From Photobacterium swingsii (GTDB lineage: Bacteria; Pseudomonadota; Gammaproteobacteria; Enterobacterales; Vibrionaceae), in assembly GCF_024346715.1 (NCBI RefSeq), contig NZ_AP024852.1, positions 1,364,001 through 1,428,000 on the forward strand: DNA of 64,000 nt, read 5' to 3'. This document shows, piece after piece, positions 50,475-60,078 of the stretch; position 1 is the first letter of the stretch, and each line of letters opens with the position of its first letter. The notes under the pieces are model-generated. The model had not been told where the DNA came from. It worked only from the letters and a program-made list of their open reading frames with translations, and did no database searches. The position numbers and the translations under genes are program-made.

Positions 50475-50522
50475 ATGTAGAATTAAAGTTAACTATGTAT
50501 TGTTTATCAGTACCTTAGTTTA

Positions 50523-50556
50523 AAAATGCGCAGCCATTAGGTTGCGCATTTTTTTT
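50523..50556 (+). terminator. Terminator after the BCCT gene
   Basis: AAAATGCGCA / TGCGCATTTT with an inner CC / GG and a run of T. Confidence 0.85.
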
Positions 50557-50619
50557 ATGCTGTGATCGAGGTAGCAAAAAAATACATCTATTGATTGATT
50601 GCGTGTTTTAAATTGTAAC

Positions 50620-50655
50620 GATAGTGGTTATCATTCGATAACAAAAATAATTATC
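50620..50655. promoter_or_regulatory. Two overlapping Fur-box-like sequences
   Basis: By comparison with the 19-base Fur consensus, 50637-50655 matches at 15 positions and 50620-50638 at 13. They lie 61-96 bases before the imelysin gene, as expected for an iron-repressed promoter. Confidence 0.7.
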
Positions 50656-50715
50656 ACTAACAATTTCGTTAAGTTGATAAACAAAAGTTAGCAGCTATCA
50701 CAAGGATGACACATC

Positions 50716-51969
50716 ATGAAAAAGACGTTTGCACGTACTTTTATTGCAACCGCCATTTTATCTACCCCTCTTTTGTCACAAGCAGCAACGCAAGAAGCTG
50801 TCGTTGAACATTACGCTGATATTGCTCACAGCGTATATAGCGATGCTGTAATTACTGCACAGTCACTTGATAAATCGCTTAAAGCTCTGATTGAAAGTCC
50901 AAGCCAAGCAAACTTAGAGCTGGCACGTAAAGCATGGATTCAAGCACGTGTACCTTATCAGCAATCTGAAGTCTTCCGTTTTGGTAATGCCGTTGTTGAT
51001 GATTGGGAAGGACAGCTCAATGCATGGCCACTTGATGAAGGTTTGATTGATTACGTTGCTGATGATTATCAATACGAGTTAGGTAATGAAGGCGCGCAAG
51101 CGAATATTGTGGCGAACAAAACGGTTCAAGTCGGTAACCAAAAGTTAGACACCCAAAAAATAACGCCTGAACTATTGGCGGAATTGAATGAAATTGGTGG
51201 ATCTGAAGCTAATGTCGCAACGGGTTACCACGCGATAGAGTTCTTGCTATGGGGGCAAGACCTTAATGGTACAAAAGCAGGTGCGGGTGAGCGATCTTAT
51301 ACTGACTTTGCTTACGGTGAAGCATGTACTAACGGTAGCTGTGATCGCCGTCGTGAATACCTGCAAGCCGCTTCAACACTGTTGATGACGGATCTGAAGT
51401 GGATGGAAAAGCAGTGGTCTGCTGATGTGAAAGCCAACTACCGTGCCGAATTATTGGCAGACAGTGCAGAGAATGGTTTGCGTAAGATGCTGTTTGGTAT
51501 GGGGTCACTATCACTCGGTGAACTAGCTGGTGAGCGCATGAAGGTGGCTCTTGAAGCTAACTCAACGGAAGATGAGCATGATTGTTTCTCGGATAATACG
51601 CACAACTCGCACTACTACAACGAGCAAGGCATTTACAACGTATACACAGGCACATACATGCGTGTGAATGGTTCTTTGGTGTCAGGTCCGAGTATTCATG
51701 ATTTAGTGGCGAAAAAAGACAAAGCCGCTGCGAAAGAGATTCAAGCCGAATTTGATAATGCGCGTGGTGCAGTTTACAGCTTAGTGACATCAGCTGAGAA
51801 AAATAATCAGTACTTTGATCAGTTGATTGCTGCAGATAATGTTGAAGGCAACAAGCTAGTAAACAACTCGATTTCAGCCTTGGTAAAACAAACGGTTGAA
51901 ATTGAACGTGCAGCAAAAATTCTTGGTGTAGCGAACTTAAATCCAGATACAGCGGATCATCAGTTCTAA
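50716..51969 (+). CDS. Imelysin-family iron-regulated protein (IrpA-like)
   Basis: 417 residues. A Sec signal peptide (cleavage after SQAAT-like residues, about 20-23) precedes an imelysin-like fold made of two helical bundles. The conserved GxHxxE motif is intact as GYHAIE (His172, Glu175) followed by FLLWGQDL. Imelysins (formerly peptidase M75) occur in EfeO and IrpA proteins and are thought to bind iron rather than act as proteases. Fur-like boxes precede the gene, which is the first of a four-gene cluster. A weak hairpin follows it. Confidence 0.87.
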   Translation: MKKTFARTFIATAILSTPLLSQAATQEAVVEHYADIAHSVYSDAVITAQSLDKSLKALIESPSQANLELARKAWIQARVPYQQSEVFRFGNAVVDDWEGQLNAWPLDEGLIDYVADDYQYELGNEGAQANIVANKTVQVGNQKLDTQKITPELLAELNEIGGSEANVATGYHAIEFLLWGQDLNGTKAGAGERSYTDFAYGEACTNGSCDRRREYLQAASTLLMTDLKWMEKQWSADVKANYRAELLADSAENGLRKMLFGMGSLSLGELAGERMKVALEANSTEDEHDCFSDNTHNSHYYNEQGIYNVYTGTYMRVNGSLVSGPSIHDLVAKKDKAAAKEIQAEFDNARGAVYSLVTSAEKNNQYFDQLIAADNVEGNKLVNNSISALVKQTVEIERAAKILGVANLNPDTADHQF

Positions 51970-52163
51970 TTGACACTATGCTATATCGCCGCTGACCCGT
52001 ATAGGGCTGGCGGCTTGTATTCCAGCTATGTTTCCCAGTCATTTTTGCCAGCCTATATCAAAGTAACAGTGCTTACATCACTCAATTCTTTACACATAAA
52101 AACAAATGGCTGGTGAGTTATTTCTATACCGTCAGGTATACAAGTTATAAAAGTGTGAGCAAT

Positions 52164-53597
52164 ATGAAGCATTCACCGACTGCTATTCTTCTTTCTACAT
52201 TAATATCGATGCCTATTATCGCAGCGGCTTCTGATCAGAATATCGAGCCTCTTGAAGCGGCTGCAACCAAAGCAACGTTTTTATCGGGTGGGGCAACAAC
52301 GGTCAAAAAGTCAGGGCCGAATGCCTTTTCATTACCTGCCGCCAATCTCCCTTTAACTAAACGTTTAGACTTTAGTGTGGGTAACAGTTTTTTCCGAAAC
52401 CCTTGGGTACAAGCGCCAGCAACGACGGATGCTCGTGATGGCCTAGGCCCAATATTCAATACCAATGGTTGCCAGAATTGCCACATTAAGGATGGTCGAG
52501 GGCATCCACCAGAAGAAGGGGCGACGAACGCGGTGTCTATGTTGGTACGATTGAGTATTCCTGCCATGACGCCAGAGCAAAAAAAAGCCCTGATCACCGA
52601 TGGCGTGATCCCCGAGCCTATGTATGGCGGCCAGTTACAAGATTTTGCGATTTCAGGTGCCAAGCCTGAAGGGCAAATTGCTATCAGTTACCAAAATGTT
52701 CCTGTCACATTCACTGATGGTGAAGTGGTGATATTACGTAAGCCCACGCTGACGCTCACCGATCTTCAATACGGTGAATTGCATCCCCAAGTGCAGATGT
52801 CAGCACGTATTGCCCCACCTATGATAGGCCTTGGCCTATTAGAACAAATTCCTGAGTCAACGCTGTATGCCATCGCAGAGCAACAACGAAAAGATGGCGC
52901 TGGCGTATCGGGTAAAGTCAATAAAGTCTGGGATGTACAAACTCAACAAACGGCTGTTGGTCGTTTTGGCTGGAAAGCGGGACAACCTAATTTAATGCAG
53001 CAAAATGCGGCAGCATTTAATGGTGATGTCGGCTTAACCAGCCATTTGTTCCCGAATGAGAACTGTACAGAGCAGCAGACTATTTGTGCTGAGCTTCCTA
53101 ATGGTGGACAGCCTGAAGTGAGTGAGAAAATTCTTAATTTTGTTGAATTTTACTCACAACACCTTGCAGTGCCTAGTCGTCGAAATGTGACAGATCCAGC
53201 GGTAATACAAGGTGAGAGGCTGTTTGCTAATATTGGCTGCGGCAGTTGTCATCAGAGCCAAATTCAAACCGCTAAAAATGAAGCGTTACCTGCGTTGTCA
53301 GAGCAAATGATCAATCCATATTCAGATCTTCTATTACACGATATGGGGGAAGGGTTAGCTGATCATCGAGGGGAGTTTTTAGCAACCGGTACAGAGTGGC
53401 GAACCGCACCATTATGGGGAATTGGTTATACCGAGGAAGTTAACGGTCATACTAATTTCTTACACGATGGTCGAGCACGCACCTTGATGGAGGCTGTGTT
53501 ATGGCATGGTGGTGAAGCTCAGACCAGTCGAGATCGTGTTATTGCACTATCTAAAGCTGAGCGTAAAGCGCTCATTGCGTTTCTCGAATCGCTGTAA
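52164..53597 (+). CDS. Di-heme c-type cytochrome, DUF1111 (putative thiol oxidoreductase)
   Basis: 477 residues with a Sec signal peptide (ends near IAAAS) and two CxxCH heme sites, at Cys103 (CQNCH) and Cys359 (CGSCH). The body has the DUF1111 pattern (TDARDGLGPIFN, APPMIGLGLLEQIP, EWRTAPLWGIGYT, NFLHDGRARTLMEAVLWHGGEA). The family is often labelled putative thiol oxidoreductase, without direct proof, and is related to MauG-type di-heme proteins. The ATG at 52164 is chosen over an upstream frame start. It is followed 12 bases later by the second imelysin gene. Confidence 0.87.
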   Translation: MKHSPTAILLSTLISMPIIAAASDQNIEPLEAAATKATFLSGGATTVKKSGPNAFSLPAANLPLTKRLDFSVGNSFFRNPWVQAPATTDARDGLGPIFNTNGCQNCHIKDGRGHPPEEGATNAVSMLVRLSIPAMTPEQKKALITDGVIPEPMYGGQLQDFAISGAKPEGQIAISYQNVPVTFTDGEVVILRKPTLTLTDLQYGELHPQVQMSARIAPPMIGLGLLEQIPESTLYAIAEQQRKDGAGVSGKVNKVWDVQTQQTAVGRFGWKAGQPNLMQQNAAAFNGDVGLTSHLFPNENCTEQQTICAELPNGGQPEVSEKILNFVEFYSQHLAVPSRRNVTDPAVIQGERLFANIGCGSCHQSQIQTAKNEALPALSEQMINPYSDLLLHDMGEGLADHRGEFLATGTEWRTAPLWGIGYTEEVNGHTNFLHDGRARTLMEAVLWHGGEAQTSRDRVIALSKAERKALIAFLESL

Positions 53598-53609
53598 AGG
53601 GAGAAACGA

Positions 53610-54752
53610 ATGAAAGCGTTTATATACCACAGCAAATACCAAACAAAAAAACAAACCAAGCTGTGCACAACATACGGATTTAAACATCAGGTTAGGCTGC
53701 AAGGTGTACGTAATGCCGTTGTTGTCGTAGGGCTAATCATGCTCACAGGGTGCCAGCAAGAACAGCAGACAATGTCTGATGCCGTGCATCAGTTGCATGT
53801 TACAAGTGCAGCTAACTTTGCCCAGCAAGCCAATCAATTGGATCAAGACTTTCAATTATATTGTCAGTCGCCAACAGCTGATACTTTGAGCCAAGCAAAA
53901 GAGCAATGGTCTACGACTATGCAAGCATGGATGGCGCTGCAGGGGCGAGAAAAAGGCAGTGAAGCTGCATTAGGGCTAAGTTGGCAAATCCAGTTTTGGC
54001 CTGATAAAAAAAACACGACAGGACGAAAACTGAACCAGTTACTTAAGCAAGAGACGATGTGGCAGGCTGGTGCGCTTGCAAATCAAAGTGTCGCCGTACA
54101 GGGGCTGGGAGCGGCAGAATGGTTTTTATATGATCAGCAAAGCCCCATAGTCCAAAGTAAACTGTCGGAATATGATAAAGCCGCTCAAGTAGATAAAATC
54201 TCAGCGGAAAATTGTTCATTATTTACTGCTGTGTCTGGCCGTATTGCCGACAGTAGTGCAGCCTTAGAACAGGCATGGAAAGTTAATCCATGGCAGTCTA
54301 TGCCAGTAAAGATGGCGTTAGGGGAGTATTTAGGCGCGTTAAACAATCAGCTTGATTACACCATGAAGAAGCTGAGTCGGCCTTTGGGCAAGCCTGGTTC
54401 GCCTAAAGTGTATCAAGCGGAGTCATGGCGTTCGCAGACATCTATGGTGAACCTTAAATCGAATATTACCGCGATGCAGCAGCTCTATTTAGCCAATGAG
54501 TCTGGTTTGGATAAATTATTGCGTGATCGTGGTTATGCCGCAACCGCGGACAGAATCGACAAGCGCTTTTCAGCCCTGCTTGAAGGCTGGCCGCAAACAC
54601 CTGCTATGGTGCCTATGTTGAAAACAAGAGAGGGTTACCGTCAGTTGTTGAACATTTACAACGGGCTAGAATATATTCAGATTGCATTACAAGATGAAGT
54701 CGCGCCTGAATTGGGTATTGTTGTGGGGTTTAATGCAACAGATGGTGACTGA
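53610..54752 (+). CDS. Imelysin-like lipoprotein lacking the motif histidine
   Basis: 380 residues. The N-terminal stretch is long and basic (about 30 residues) before the hydrophobic segment and lipobox (LIMLTGC). The rest is helical and imelysin-like, with QANQLDQDFQLYCQSPTADTLSQAKEQW matching the start of the family. At the position of GxHxxE it reads GLGAAE, so the His is glycine (residue 167) while Glu170 remains. Metal binding is therefore probably altered. Its stop overlaps the next gene by 20 bases. Confidence 0.8.
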   Translation: MKAFIYHSKYQTKKQTKLCTTYGFKHQVRLQGVRNAVVVVGLIMLTGCQQEQQTMSDAVHQLHVTSAANFAQQANQLDQDFQLYCQSPTADTLSQAKEQWSTTMQAWMALQGREKGSEAALGLSWQIQFWPDKKNTTGRKLNQLLKQETMWQAGALANQSVAVQGLGAAEWFLYDQQSPIVQSKLSEYDKAAQVDKISAENCSLFTAVSGRIADSSAALEQAWKVNPWQSMPVKMALGEYLGALNNQLDYTMKKLSRPLGKPGSPKVYQAESWRSQTSMVNLKSNITAMQQLYLANESGLDKLLRDRGYAATADRIDKRFSALLEGWPQTPAMVPMLKTREGYRQLLNIYNGLEYIQIALQDEVAPELGIVVGFNATDGD

Positions 54753-55875
54753 TTTAACACGGCGTAAGCTGCTTAAAATGGCGCTGGCTTCGGCATCTTT
54801 AACGTCTGCATCTTCGATGGTGGGATGCGCTACAAATTTGGTTGGTCATAGCCAACGTGATAGCGTCGTATCAAACAAGCAGTCAGCAATAATAGGCTGT
54901 AGTCGCAGGCTTTCAGGCGGATATGCTGCCGTTGTTGCCGATAGTACAGGGATGCCACTCTATCAATTTGCATTACCCGCAAGAGGTCACGGTATTGCCG
55001 TTCAGCCACATGGTTCGCTAGCAGCCGCTTTTGGACGAAGGCCTGGTCATTACATGCAGGTTTTCGACTATCAAACAGGTGGGCAATTTCCTCTCATTAT
55101 CGCAAAGCCTAATCGTTATTTTTACGGCCATGGTGTTTTTTCTGCCGATGGGCAATACCTGTTTGCTACAGAAGGGGAGCGTGGAACAAGCCAAGGTATT
55201 ATTGGTGTTTATCGTATTAGTACCCTGAGTGATAAAGGTGATATTGAAAAAGTATCTGAATTCACGGGATTTGGTATCGGCCCTCATGAAGTGGTACTAG
55301 CAGACAATGATACGTTGGCAATTGGTGTTGGTGGTGTACATACCAAGGGGAGAACACCTGTTAACCTTGAATCGATGCAACCTGCTTTGGTGTACCTTGA
55401 TATAAAGACTGGGGAGCTTATAGAGCAGGCAGTGCTAACCAATAAACAACTTAGTATTCGGCACTTGAGTGTCACGGAGAGTGGCGATGTCGTATGCGGT
55501 CAACAGTTCCGTGGTGAACCAGAACAAGCCGCGCCGCTTGTCGCCATTCACCAGCGTGGAAAAGCGTTAGAACATCTGCAAGCAGACGAAGAAGAGTGGC
55601 TTCGTTTTAATCATTATATCGCGAGTATTGCTAGCCTTGATGGTTATTTGCTCGCAACGTCACCAAGAGGAAATTGCTATGGTATCTGGCGTGAAATAGA
55701 CAAGCAGCTCATTGATTTACAACCACTTATTGATGCCTCTGGTGTGGGTGTTATCAATAGTAAGTGGGTTGTGGGATCGGGTTCTGGCAAGATGTTAACT
55801 GTCTCGCAGCATGGTCAACAGCGAGTCAGTCATAGCCCTGTTCTATGGGATAATCATTGGAGCGTTTTGGCTTAA
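54733..55875 (+). CDS. DUF1513 periplasmic beta-propeller-like lipoprotein
   Basis: 380 residues. The N-terminus combines a twin-arginine motif (TRRKLLKMAL) with a lipobox (SSMVGC), so it is probably a Tat-exported lipoprotein. The mature part has repeats of short beta blades, such as LPARGHGIAVQPHGSLAAAFGRRPGHYMQVFD and ADGQYLFATEGE, typical of DUF1513 and consistent with a beta-propeller. Function unknown. The gene overlaps the upstream imelysin gene (the ATG at 54742 is an alternative) and closes the cluster. Confidence 0.8.
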   Translation: MQQMVTDLTRRKLLKMALASASLTSASSMVGCATNLVGHSQRDSVVSNKQSAIIGCSRRLSGGYAAVVADSTGMPLYQFALPARGHGIAVQPHGSLAAAFGRRPGHYMQVFDYQTGGQFPLIIAKPNRYFYGHGVFSADGQYLFATEGERGTSQGIIGVYRISTLSDKGDIEKVSEFTGFGIGPHEVVLADNDTLAIGVGGVHTKGRTPVNLESMQPALVYLDIKTGELIEQAVLTNKQLSIRHLSVTESGDVVCGQQFRGEPEQAAPLVAIHQRGKALEHLQADEEEWLRFNHYIASIASLDGYLLATSPRGNCYGIWREIDKQLIDLQPLIDASGVGVINSKWVVGSGSGKMLTVSQHGQQRVSHSPVLWDNHWSVLA

Positions 55876-55976
55876 GTTTAAGAATTGATACAACTTGAAA
55901 AGTGACGGATTACTAAAATTACTCCCTGTGGTGAATGCGTTTGCCATACTTACATTATGTTAGTGAGGGAGTTCCA

Positions 55977-57809
55977 ATGGCTATGAGAAAACAATGCAGT
56001 TTATCCGTCGCATTAGTGCTCGCTCTTAGTGGGCAGCCGTGGGCAAATGCTGATGGTAATACTGTCCCTATCATTAGCCCCCAAGGGCTGGATTCACAAG
56101 ACTCCGTTACTCAAAGTACTAAGCCAGTAACGTCACTTGTTAGCCAACAGACGTCTTCTCGTGTAATTCATTCTGCCTCAACCTTAACTTCTACGCCGCC
56201 TTCTTCTACGTCTATAGAGTCGCCTCAAGTGCCAGGGGCGGTATCGATTAAATCGTCACCTTTAGAAATGCAAAAAGCAAAATCTTGGGTGTCTGAAGTT
56301 TCGCGTAATGTCCGTGATTTGCAGTATGTCGATAAATTGGCTCAGATTTATTATGCCGTCGGGTATACACCTTTATGGCAAGACTCCTTTGTTGCTAATG
56401 AATTTGAAGATCAAATACGGATTTTAGCGCTTGCTGGAATAGAGCCTGAATTTGCGCGTCGTTACGCCATGCTTCAGCACTTTAAGCAAGGTAACGATTG
56501 GCGGCAATATGATTTGTTAGCAACAGACACCTTGTTAAGCTATATGAGTTATGTAGAAAGTTTGCCTAAGTATGGTAAGCAATGGCTATTTGGTAGTGGC
56601 TTAGCTATGCCATTACCACTCCCTTCTGAAGCAGCGATAGCACGTATACTCAGTGCAGTTGAAACCAATCGGCTGCGCTACTTTATTACGTCACTCAAAC
56701 CGCTTGATGAAAGTTATACCCGCATGGTCTTAGCCATTAATGAATTACAGCAGTTAGAGTCAACGACGTGGCCGACTTTTTACCAAAGGGGCATTATTCG
56801 GATTGGTGCGCCTTTAAAACAACCTGAAGCTTTAATTACCGTATTACACCAACTTGGTGATTTGACGGACTATCAAGCCGAATCACTTCGCGCATCCAAT
56901 ATTCGTCATTACAATATTGATTTGGTACAGGGTGTTAAAAGCTTTCAGCAACGGCATGGGCTAAAAGTCGACGGCGTGATTGGTCCTAAAACCCGCTACT
57001 GGTTAGCCTTATCACCTAAGCAGCGGGTACGCGTGCTGGCCTTAAATACCCAGCGCGTACGATTATGGCCTATGAACTCCCCATCAGTGTTAATCGTCAA
57101 TATCCCCGGTTATGAGATGAATTTATGGCTGGATAATAAGCATGTTATGGATAGTCGGGTCATCGTTGGTCGCCCTGATCGTCGAACACCGTTAATGAGT
57201 TCAAGTATTAACTCCGTGGTCTTTAATCCCTATTGGAATGTCCCTATTTCTATTATGCAGAAAGATATTCTGCCAAAAGCCAAATACGACAGCAGCTATA
57301 TTACGCGCAAAAATTTTGCAGTAATACGGAGCTGGACAAGCTCAGAGCAAATCCCAGTATCAGCGATAGACTGGCGTAATGTGTCTGTTAAATCCTTCCC
57401 ATATCGACTTCGTCAAAAGCCGGGAGCACGCAATGCGTTAGGGCGCTATAAATTCAATATTCCAAACAAGAATGCCATTTACTTGCATGATACTCCCGCG
57501 AAAAGCCTGTTTAGCGAAGATGGTCGCGCATTCAGCTCGGGTTGCGTGCGGGTTGAGCATGCCGATGATCTCGCCATGGTATTGCTGAACTATTCGGGGG
57601 TTTCAGAGCAAAGAGTGAATACTTTGAGTTCGCGTTCTAGCACTAAAACCGTTGGATTGAAGCATAAAGTACAGGTTCACCTCATATATCAAACCGCTTG
57701 GGTGGACGATGAAGGCTTGGTTAACTTCCGTGATGACGTTTATCTTTACGATAAAATGAGCTACGCATCGCAAACTGAACAGAAACTTACAACTGTTTAC
57801 AAAGAATAA
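55977..57809 (+). CDS. ldtD: L,D-transpeptidase LdtD (YcbB-like)
   Basis: 610 residues. The order is a signal peptide (ends near ANADG), a Ser/Thr-rich linker (residues 30-90), a helical scaffold domain, a peptidoglycan-binding domain (GVKSFQQRHGLKVDGVIGPKT), and the YkuD catalytic domain. The active-site motif is His504 (HDTP) and Cys523 in SSGCVRVEH. It forms 3-3 crosslinks in peptidoglycan. AGGGAG precedes the chosen ATG; an upstream ATG at 55935 lacks a signal-like start. With ycbK and ycbL it keeps the E. coli order. Confidence 0.92.
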   Translation: MAMRKQCSLSVALVLALSGQPWANADGNTVPIISPQGLDSQDSVTQSTKPVTSLVSQQTSSRVIHSASTLTSTPPSSTSIESPQVPGAVSIKSSPLEMQKAKSWVSEVSRNVRDLQYVDKLAQIYYAVGYTPLWQDSFVANEFEDQIRILALAGIEPEFARRYAMLQHFKQGNDWRQYDLLATDTLLSYMSYVESLPKYGKQWLFGSGLAMPLPLPSEAAIARILSAVETNRLRYFITSLKPLDESYTRMVLAINELQQLESTTWPTFYQRGIIRIGAPLKQPEALITVLHQLGDLTDYQAESLRASNIRHYNIDLVQGVKSFQQRHGLKVDGVIGPKTRYWLALSPKQRVRVLALNTQRVRLWPMNSPSVLIVNIPGYEMNLWLDNKHVMDSRVIVGRPDRRTPLMSSSINSVVFNPYWNVPISIMQKDILPKAKYDSSYITRKNFAVIRSWTSSEQIPVSAIDWRNVSVKSFPYRLRQKPGARNALGRYKFNIPNKNAIYLHDTPAKSLFSEDGRAFSSGCVRVEHADDLAMVLLNYSGVSEQRVNTLSSRSSTKTVGLKHKVQVHLIYQTAWVDDEGLVNFRDDVYLYDKMSYASQTEQKLTTVYKE

Positions 57810-57833
57810 AATTGCTTAATTCTCAATAATTAG

Positions 57834-57864
57834 ACACCGTTTCAGCAATGAAGCGGTGTTTTAT
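57834..57864 (+). terminator. Terminator after ldtD
   Basis: ACACCG / CGGTGT with inner TTC / GAA pairing and a T-rich end. Confidence 0.65.
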
Positions 57865-57963
57865 TCTATGCATCCCATTTGACTGTTTAAAATTTGAACG
57901 TTAATTTAATCGGCGTTCGGGCAACATCATGTTGTGTTTTTTTGTTTCAAATGGGTTTTGGGG

Positions 57964-58518
57964 ATGTCTGAAATTGATTACAAACGCCGTCAGATTCTGA
58001 TTGCTGGTGGTATTACATTAGGGGCTAGCTTGTTTCCACAGCTTGCGATCGCAAGCCCATTTAAGTCGACCAACCCTCGTCAAATGTCTATGTGTAATAT
58101 TCACACTGGCGAAGATTTAGAGACGCAATACTTTGATGGTGAAGACTATTTACCTGAAGAACTACAACGTATTTATCAGATTTGTCGCGATTTCCGCCAA
58201 AACGAGGTCGCGAAAATGGATAAAAGATTGTTTGATGGTATTGCCAAGATCCAAGCTAATTTAGGGCACAAAGGGCAAGTTCGTATTATATCGGGTTATC
58301 GTTCACCCAAAACAAATAAGATGTTGCAAAAAAATGGTGGGGTAGCGAAAAAAAGTTACCACATGAAAGGGCAAGCCATCGACTTTAATTTAGAAGGCGT
58401 GCCTTTATCAAAAGTCCATAAAGCAGCAAAAGAATTACGCTTAGGTGGCGTTGGATATTATCCGAAAAGTGATTTTGTTCATATAGACACAGGTCCAGTG
58501 AGAAGCTGGCGTGGTTAG
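57964..58518 (+). CDS. ycbK: YcbK-like DUF882 peptidase M15 family protein
   Basis: 184 residues. A twin-arginine-type signal (KRRQILIAGG, cleavage near AIASP) is followed by a DUF882/peptidase M15A-type fold. The zinc motifs are SYHMKGQAIDF and FVHIDTG, equivalent to the HxxxxxxD...H of D-alanyl-D-alanine carboxypeptidases. The ATG at 57964 gives the usual length; upstream codons are not family-like. It lies between ldtD and ycbL, as in E. coli. Confidence 0.88.
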   Translation: MSEIDYKRRQILIAGGITLGASLFPQLAIASPFKSTNPRQMSMCNIHTGEDLETQYFDGEDYLPEELQRIYQICRDFRQNEVAKMDKRLFDGIAKIQANLGHKGQVRIISGYRSPKTNKMLQKNGGVAKKSYHMKGQAIDFNLEGVPLSKVHKAAKELRLGGVGYYPKSDFVHIDTGPVRSWRG

Positions 58519-58530
58519 CTATGAGCGAGA

Positions 58531-58568
58531 CAACAAAGCCGACATAAACTGTCGGCTTTGTTGTTTTT
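58531..58568 (+). terminator. Strong terminator after ycbK
   Basis: AACAAAGCCGACA / TGTCGGCTTTGTT with a T-run. Confidence 0.8.
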
Positions 58569-58620
58569 AGGAAGAAAATGGTACTCTTGCATCAGTTTAA
58601 TTCTAAGGAAACCTTTCAGC

Positions 58621-59274
58621 ATGAGCCTTCAATTTGAAATTGTACCTGTAACACCGTATCAGCAAAATTGTTCGATTGTATGGTGTGATGAAACCAAAGC
58701 GGCAGTCGTGGTCGACCCAGGTGGTGATGTTCACTTACTGAAAGCTAAAATTGCCGAGTTAGGTCTGAACGTTGTTAAGTTAGTGCTGACACACGGTCAC
58801 TTGGATCATGTCGGCGGAACAACAGCGTTAGCGGCTGACCTAGGTGTGCCTGTATGGGGCCCTCACAAAGAAGACGCTTTCTGGCTACAAGGTTTAGCAC
58901 GTCAAAGTGAAATGTTTGGCTTCCCATTAACTGAAGCATTTGACCCTGACCGCTGGTTAGATGAAGGTGATGACATCCCCGTTGGTAATCAAGTGCTGCA
59001 CGTATTGCATACGCCTGGCCATACACCGGGACATGTTATTTTGCATAACACAGACGCTAAAATTGCGTTCGTGGGTGATGTGCTATTTAACGGTGGTATC
59101 GGCCGTACAGATTTCCCTAAAGGGGATTATCAGACTCTGATTAATTCAATTAAAGGTAAATTGTGGCCACTAGGCAACGACGTTACTTTTGTGCCGGGTC
59201 ATGGTCCTCTTTCAACGTTTGGTAATGAACGCGCTTCGAACCCATTCGTGGCTGACGAAATGCCGCTGTACTGA
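58621..59274 (+). CDS. ycbL: YcbL-like metallo-beta-lactamase-fold hydrolase (glyoxalase II type)
   Basis: 217 residues. The metal-binding motif is THGHLDHVGG (HxHxDH), and HTPGHTPGH and FVGDVLF supply the remaining ligands. E. coli YcbL is a type II glyoxalase-like hydrolase that lacks the usual glutathione-binding C-terminal domain; the short length fits. The ATG at 58621 gives the family start (MSLQFEIVPVTPY). It follows ycbK, as in E. coli, but has its own terminator. Confidence 0.9.
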   Translation: MSLQFEIVPVTPYQQNCSIVWCDETKAAVVVDPGGDVHLLKAKIAELGLNVVKLVLTHGHLDHVGGTTALAADLGVPVWGPHKEDAFWLQGLARQSEMFGFPLTEAFDPDRWLDEGDDIPVGNQVLHVLHTPGHTPGHVILHNTDAKIAFVGDVLFNGGIGRTDFPKGDYQTLINSIKGKLWPLGNDVTFVPGHGPLSTFGNERASNPFVADEMPLY

Positions 59275-59301
59275 TTTTTCAGTAAAGTGATGAATAAAGG
59301 G

Positions 59302-59330
59302 CCGTGCCTATATAGGTGCGGTTTTTTTTC
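59302..59330 (+). terminator. Terminator after ycbL
   Basis: CCGTGCCTA / TAGGTGCGG imperfect stem and a run of eight T. Confidence 0.8.
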
Positions 59331-59343
59331 GTGCTCTGTGAAG

Positions 59344-60072
59344 TCAATTAACGGTGCTGGTATTAGCTTGAGCAAGATACCGCCTCGCTAATCCAACAAA
59401 CTCGCCTAAAGGTCGATCAAATAAATCATCAGCAATAAAGAAATCAAACCCTAATAGTTCACGGTTATAGCGCATGCGGTTTGCAAGCATAGCGATTAAA
59501 CCCTTCAGCACGACGCCGTTTTGGGTGATGTAAGGGGTATCATCAAATAACATGTCTTCAATTGCGTGTGGGCTGTTTGGAGTACGTTTAAAAGCAATAA
59601 ATAGCAAGCCACGTTGTTCTATTAACATTTTGCTGGCTACTCGTGGGCAGACGGAGGTTAAAAAATCATCATAATTCTTTAGTTTTACTCCCATCCAAGG
59701 CAATGTCTGATACCAACCCTCTGCAGTTGGTAACTCTGCTAACCCAAGTTGCTGAATAGATTGCCAGCGAAGCGACCAACCGCCTTCTGCGCTGTGATAT
59801 TGCAAGTGCATAAAACTGAGGGTGAATGTCAGAACCGGGGTGCTCATTTGTTTAAATGCCATGACCGAAAAGGTAATGGCAAACAGTAACAAGATAGATA
59901 ATCCGACGTTATTGATCGTTGGTATTAGAAAACTTGTGATACCTATGGCCAAAATAGCAGCGAGACTGAACGCAAACCAGTAAACGCTGGGTTGGCTATT
60001 GATGGGTTTGATGTACCGAGTTTCCATTGTTGGTGTCTCGATAACAGATGTTTTGTTCACGGGTTTATGCAT
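59344..60072 (-). CDS. DUF2982-like membrane protein, function unknown
   Basis: About 242 residues. Two adjacent transmembrane helices (about residues 29-70) are followed by a soluble part of about 170 residues. That part includes GGWSLRWQSIQQLGLAE, TLPWMGVKLKNYDDFL and NRELLGFDFFIADDLFDRPL. These blocks resemble the DUF2982 family of Vibrionaceae and relatives. The start is uncertain: ATG at 60072, GTG at 60078 and ATG at 60027 are all possible. Function is not known. Confidence 0.7.
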   Translation of the reverse strand: MHKPVNKTSVIETPTMETRYIKPINSQPSVYWFAFSLAAILAIGITSFLIPTINNVGLSILLLFAITFSVMAFKQMSTPVLTFTLSFMHLQYHSAEGGWSLRWQSIQQLGLAELPTAEGWYQTLPWMGVKLKNYDDFLTSVCPRVASKMLIEQRGLLFIAFKRTPNSPHAIEDMLFDDTPYITQNGVVLKGLIAMLANRMRYNRELLGFDFFIADDLFDRPLGEFVGLARRYLAQANTSTVN

Positions 60073-60078
60073 AAGCAC

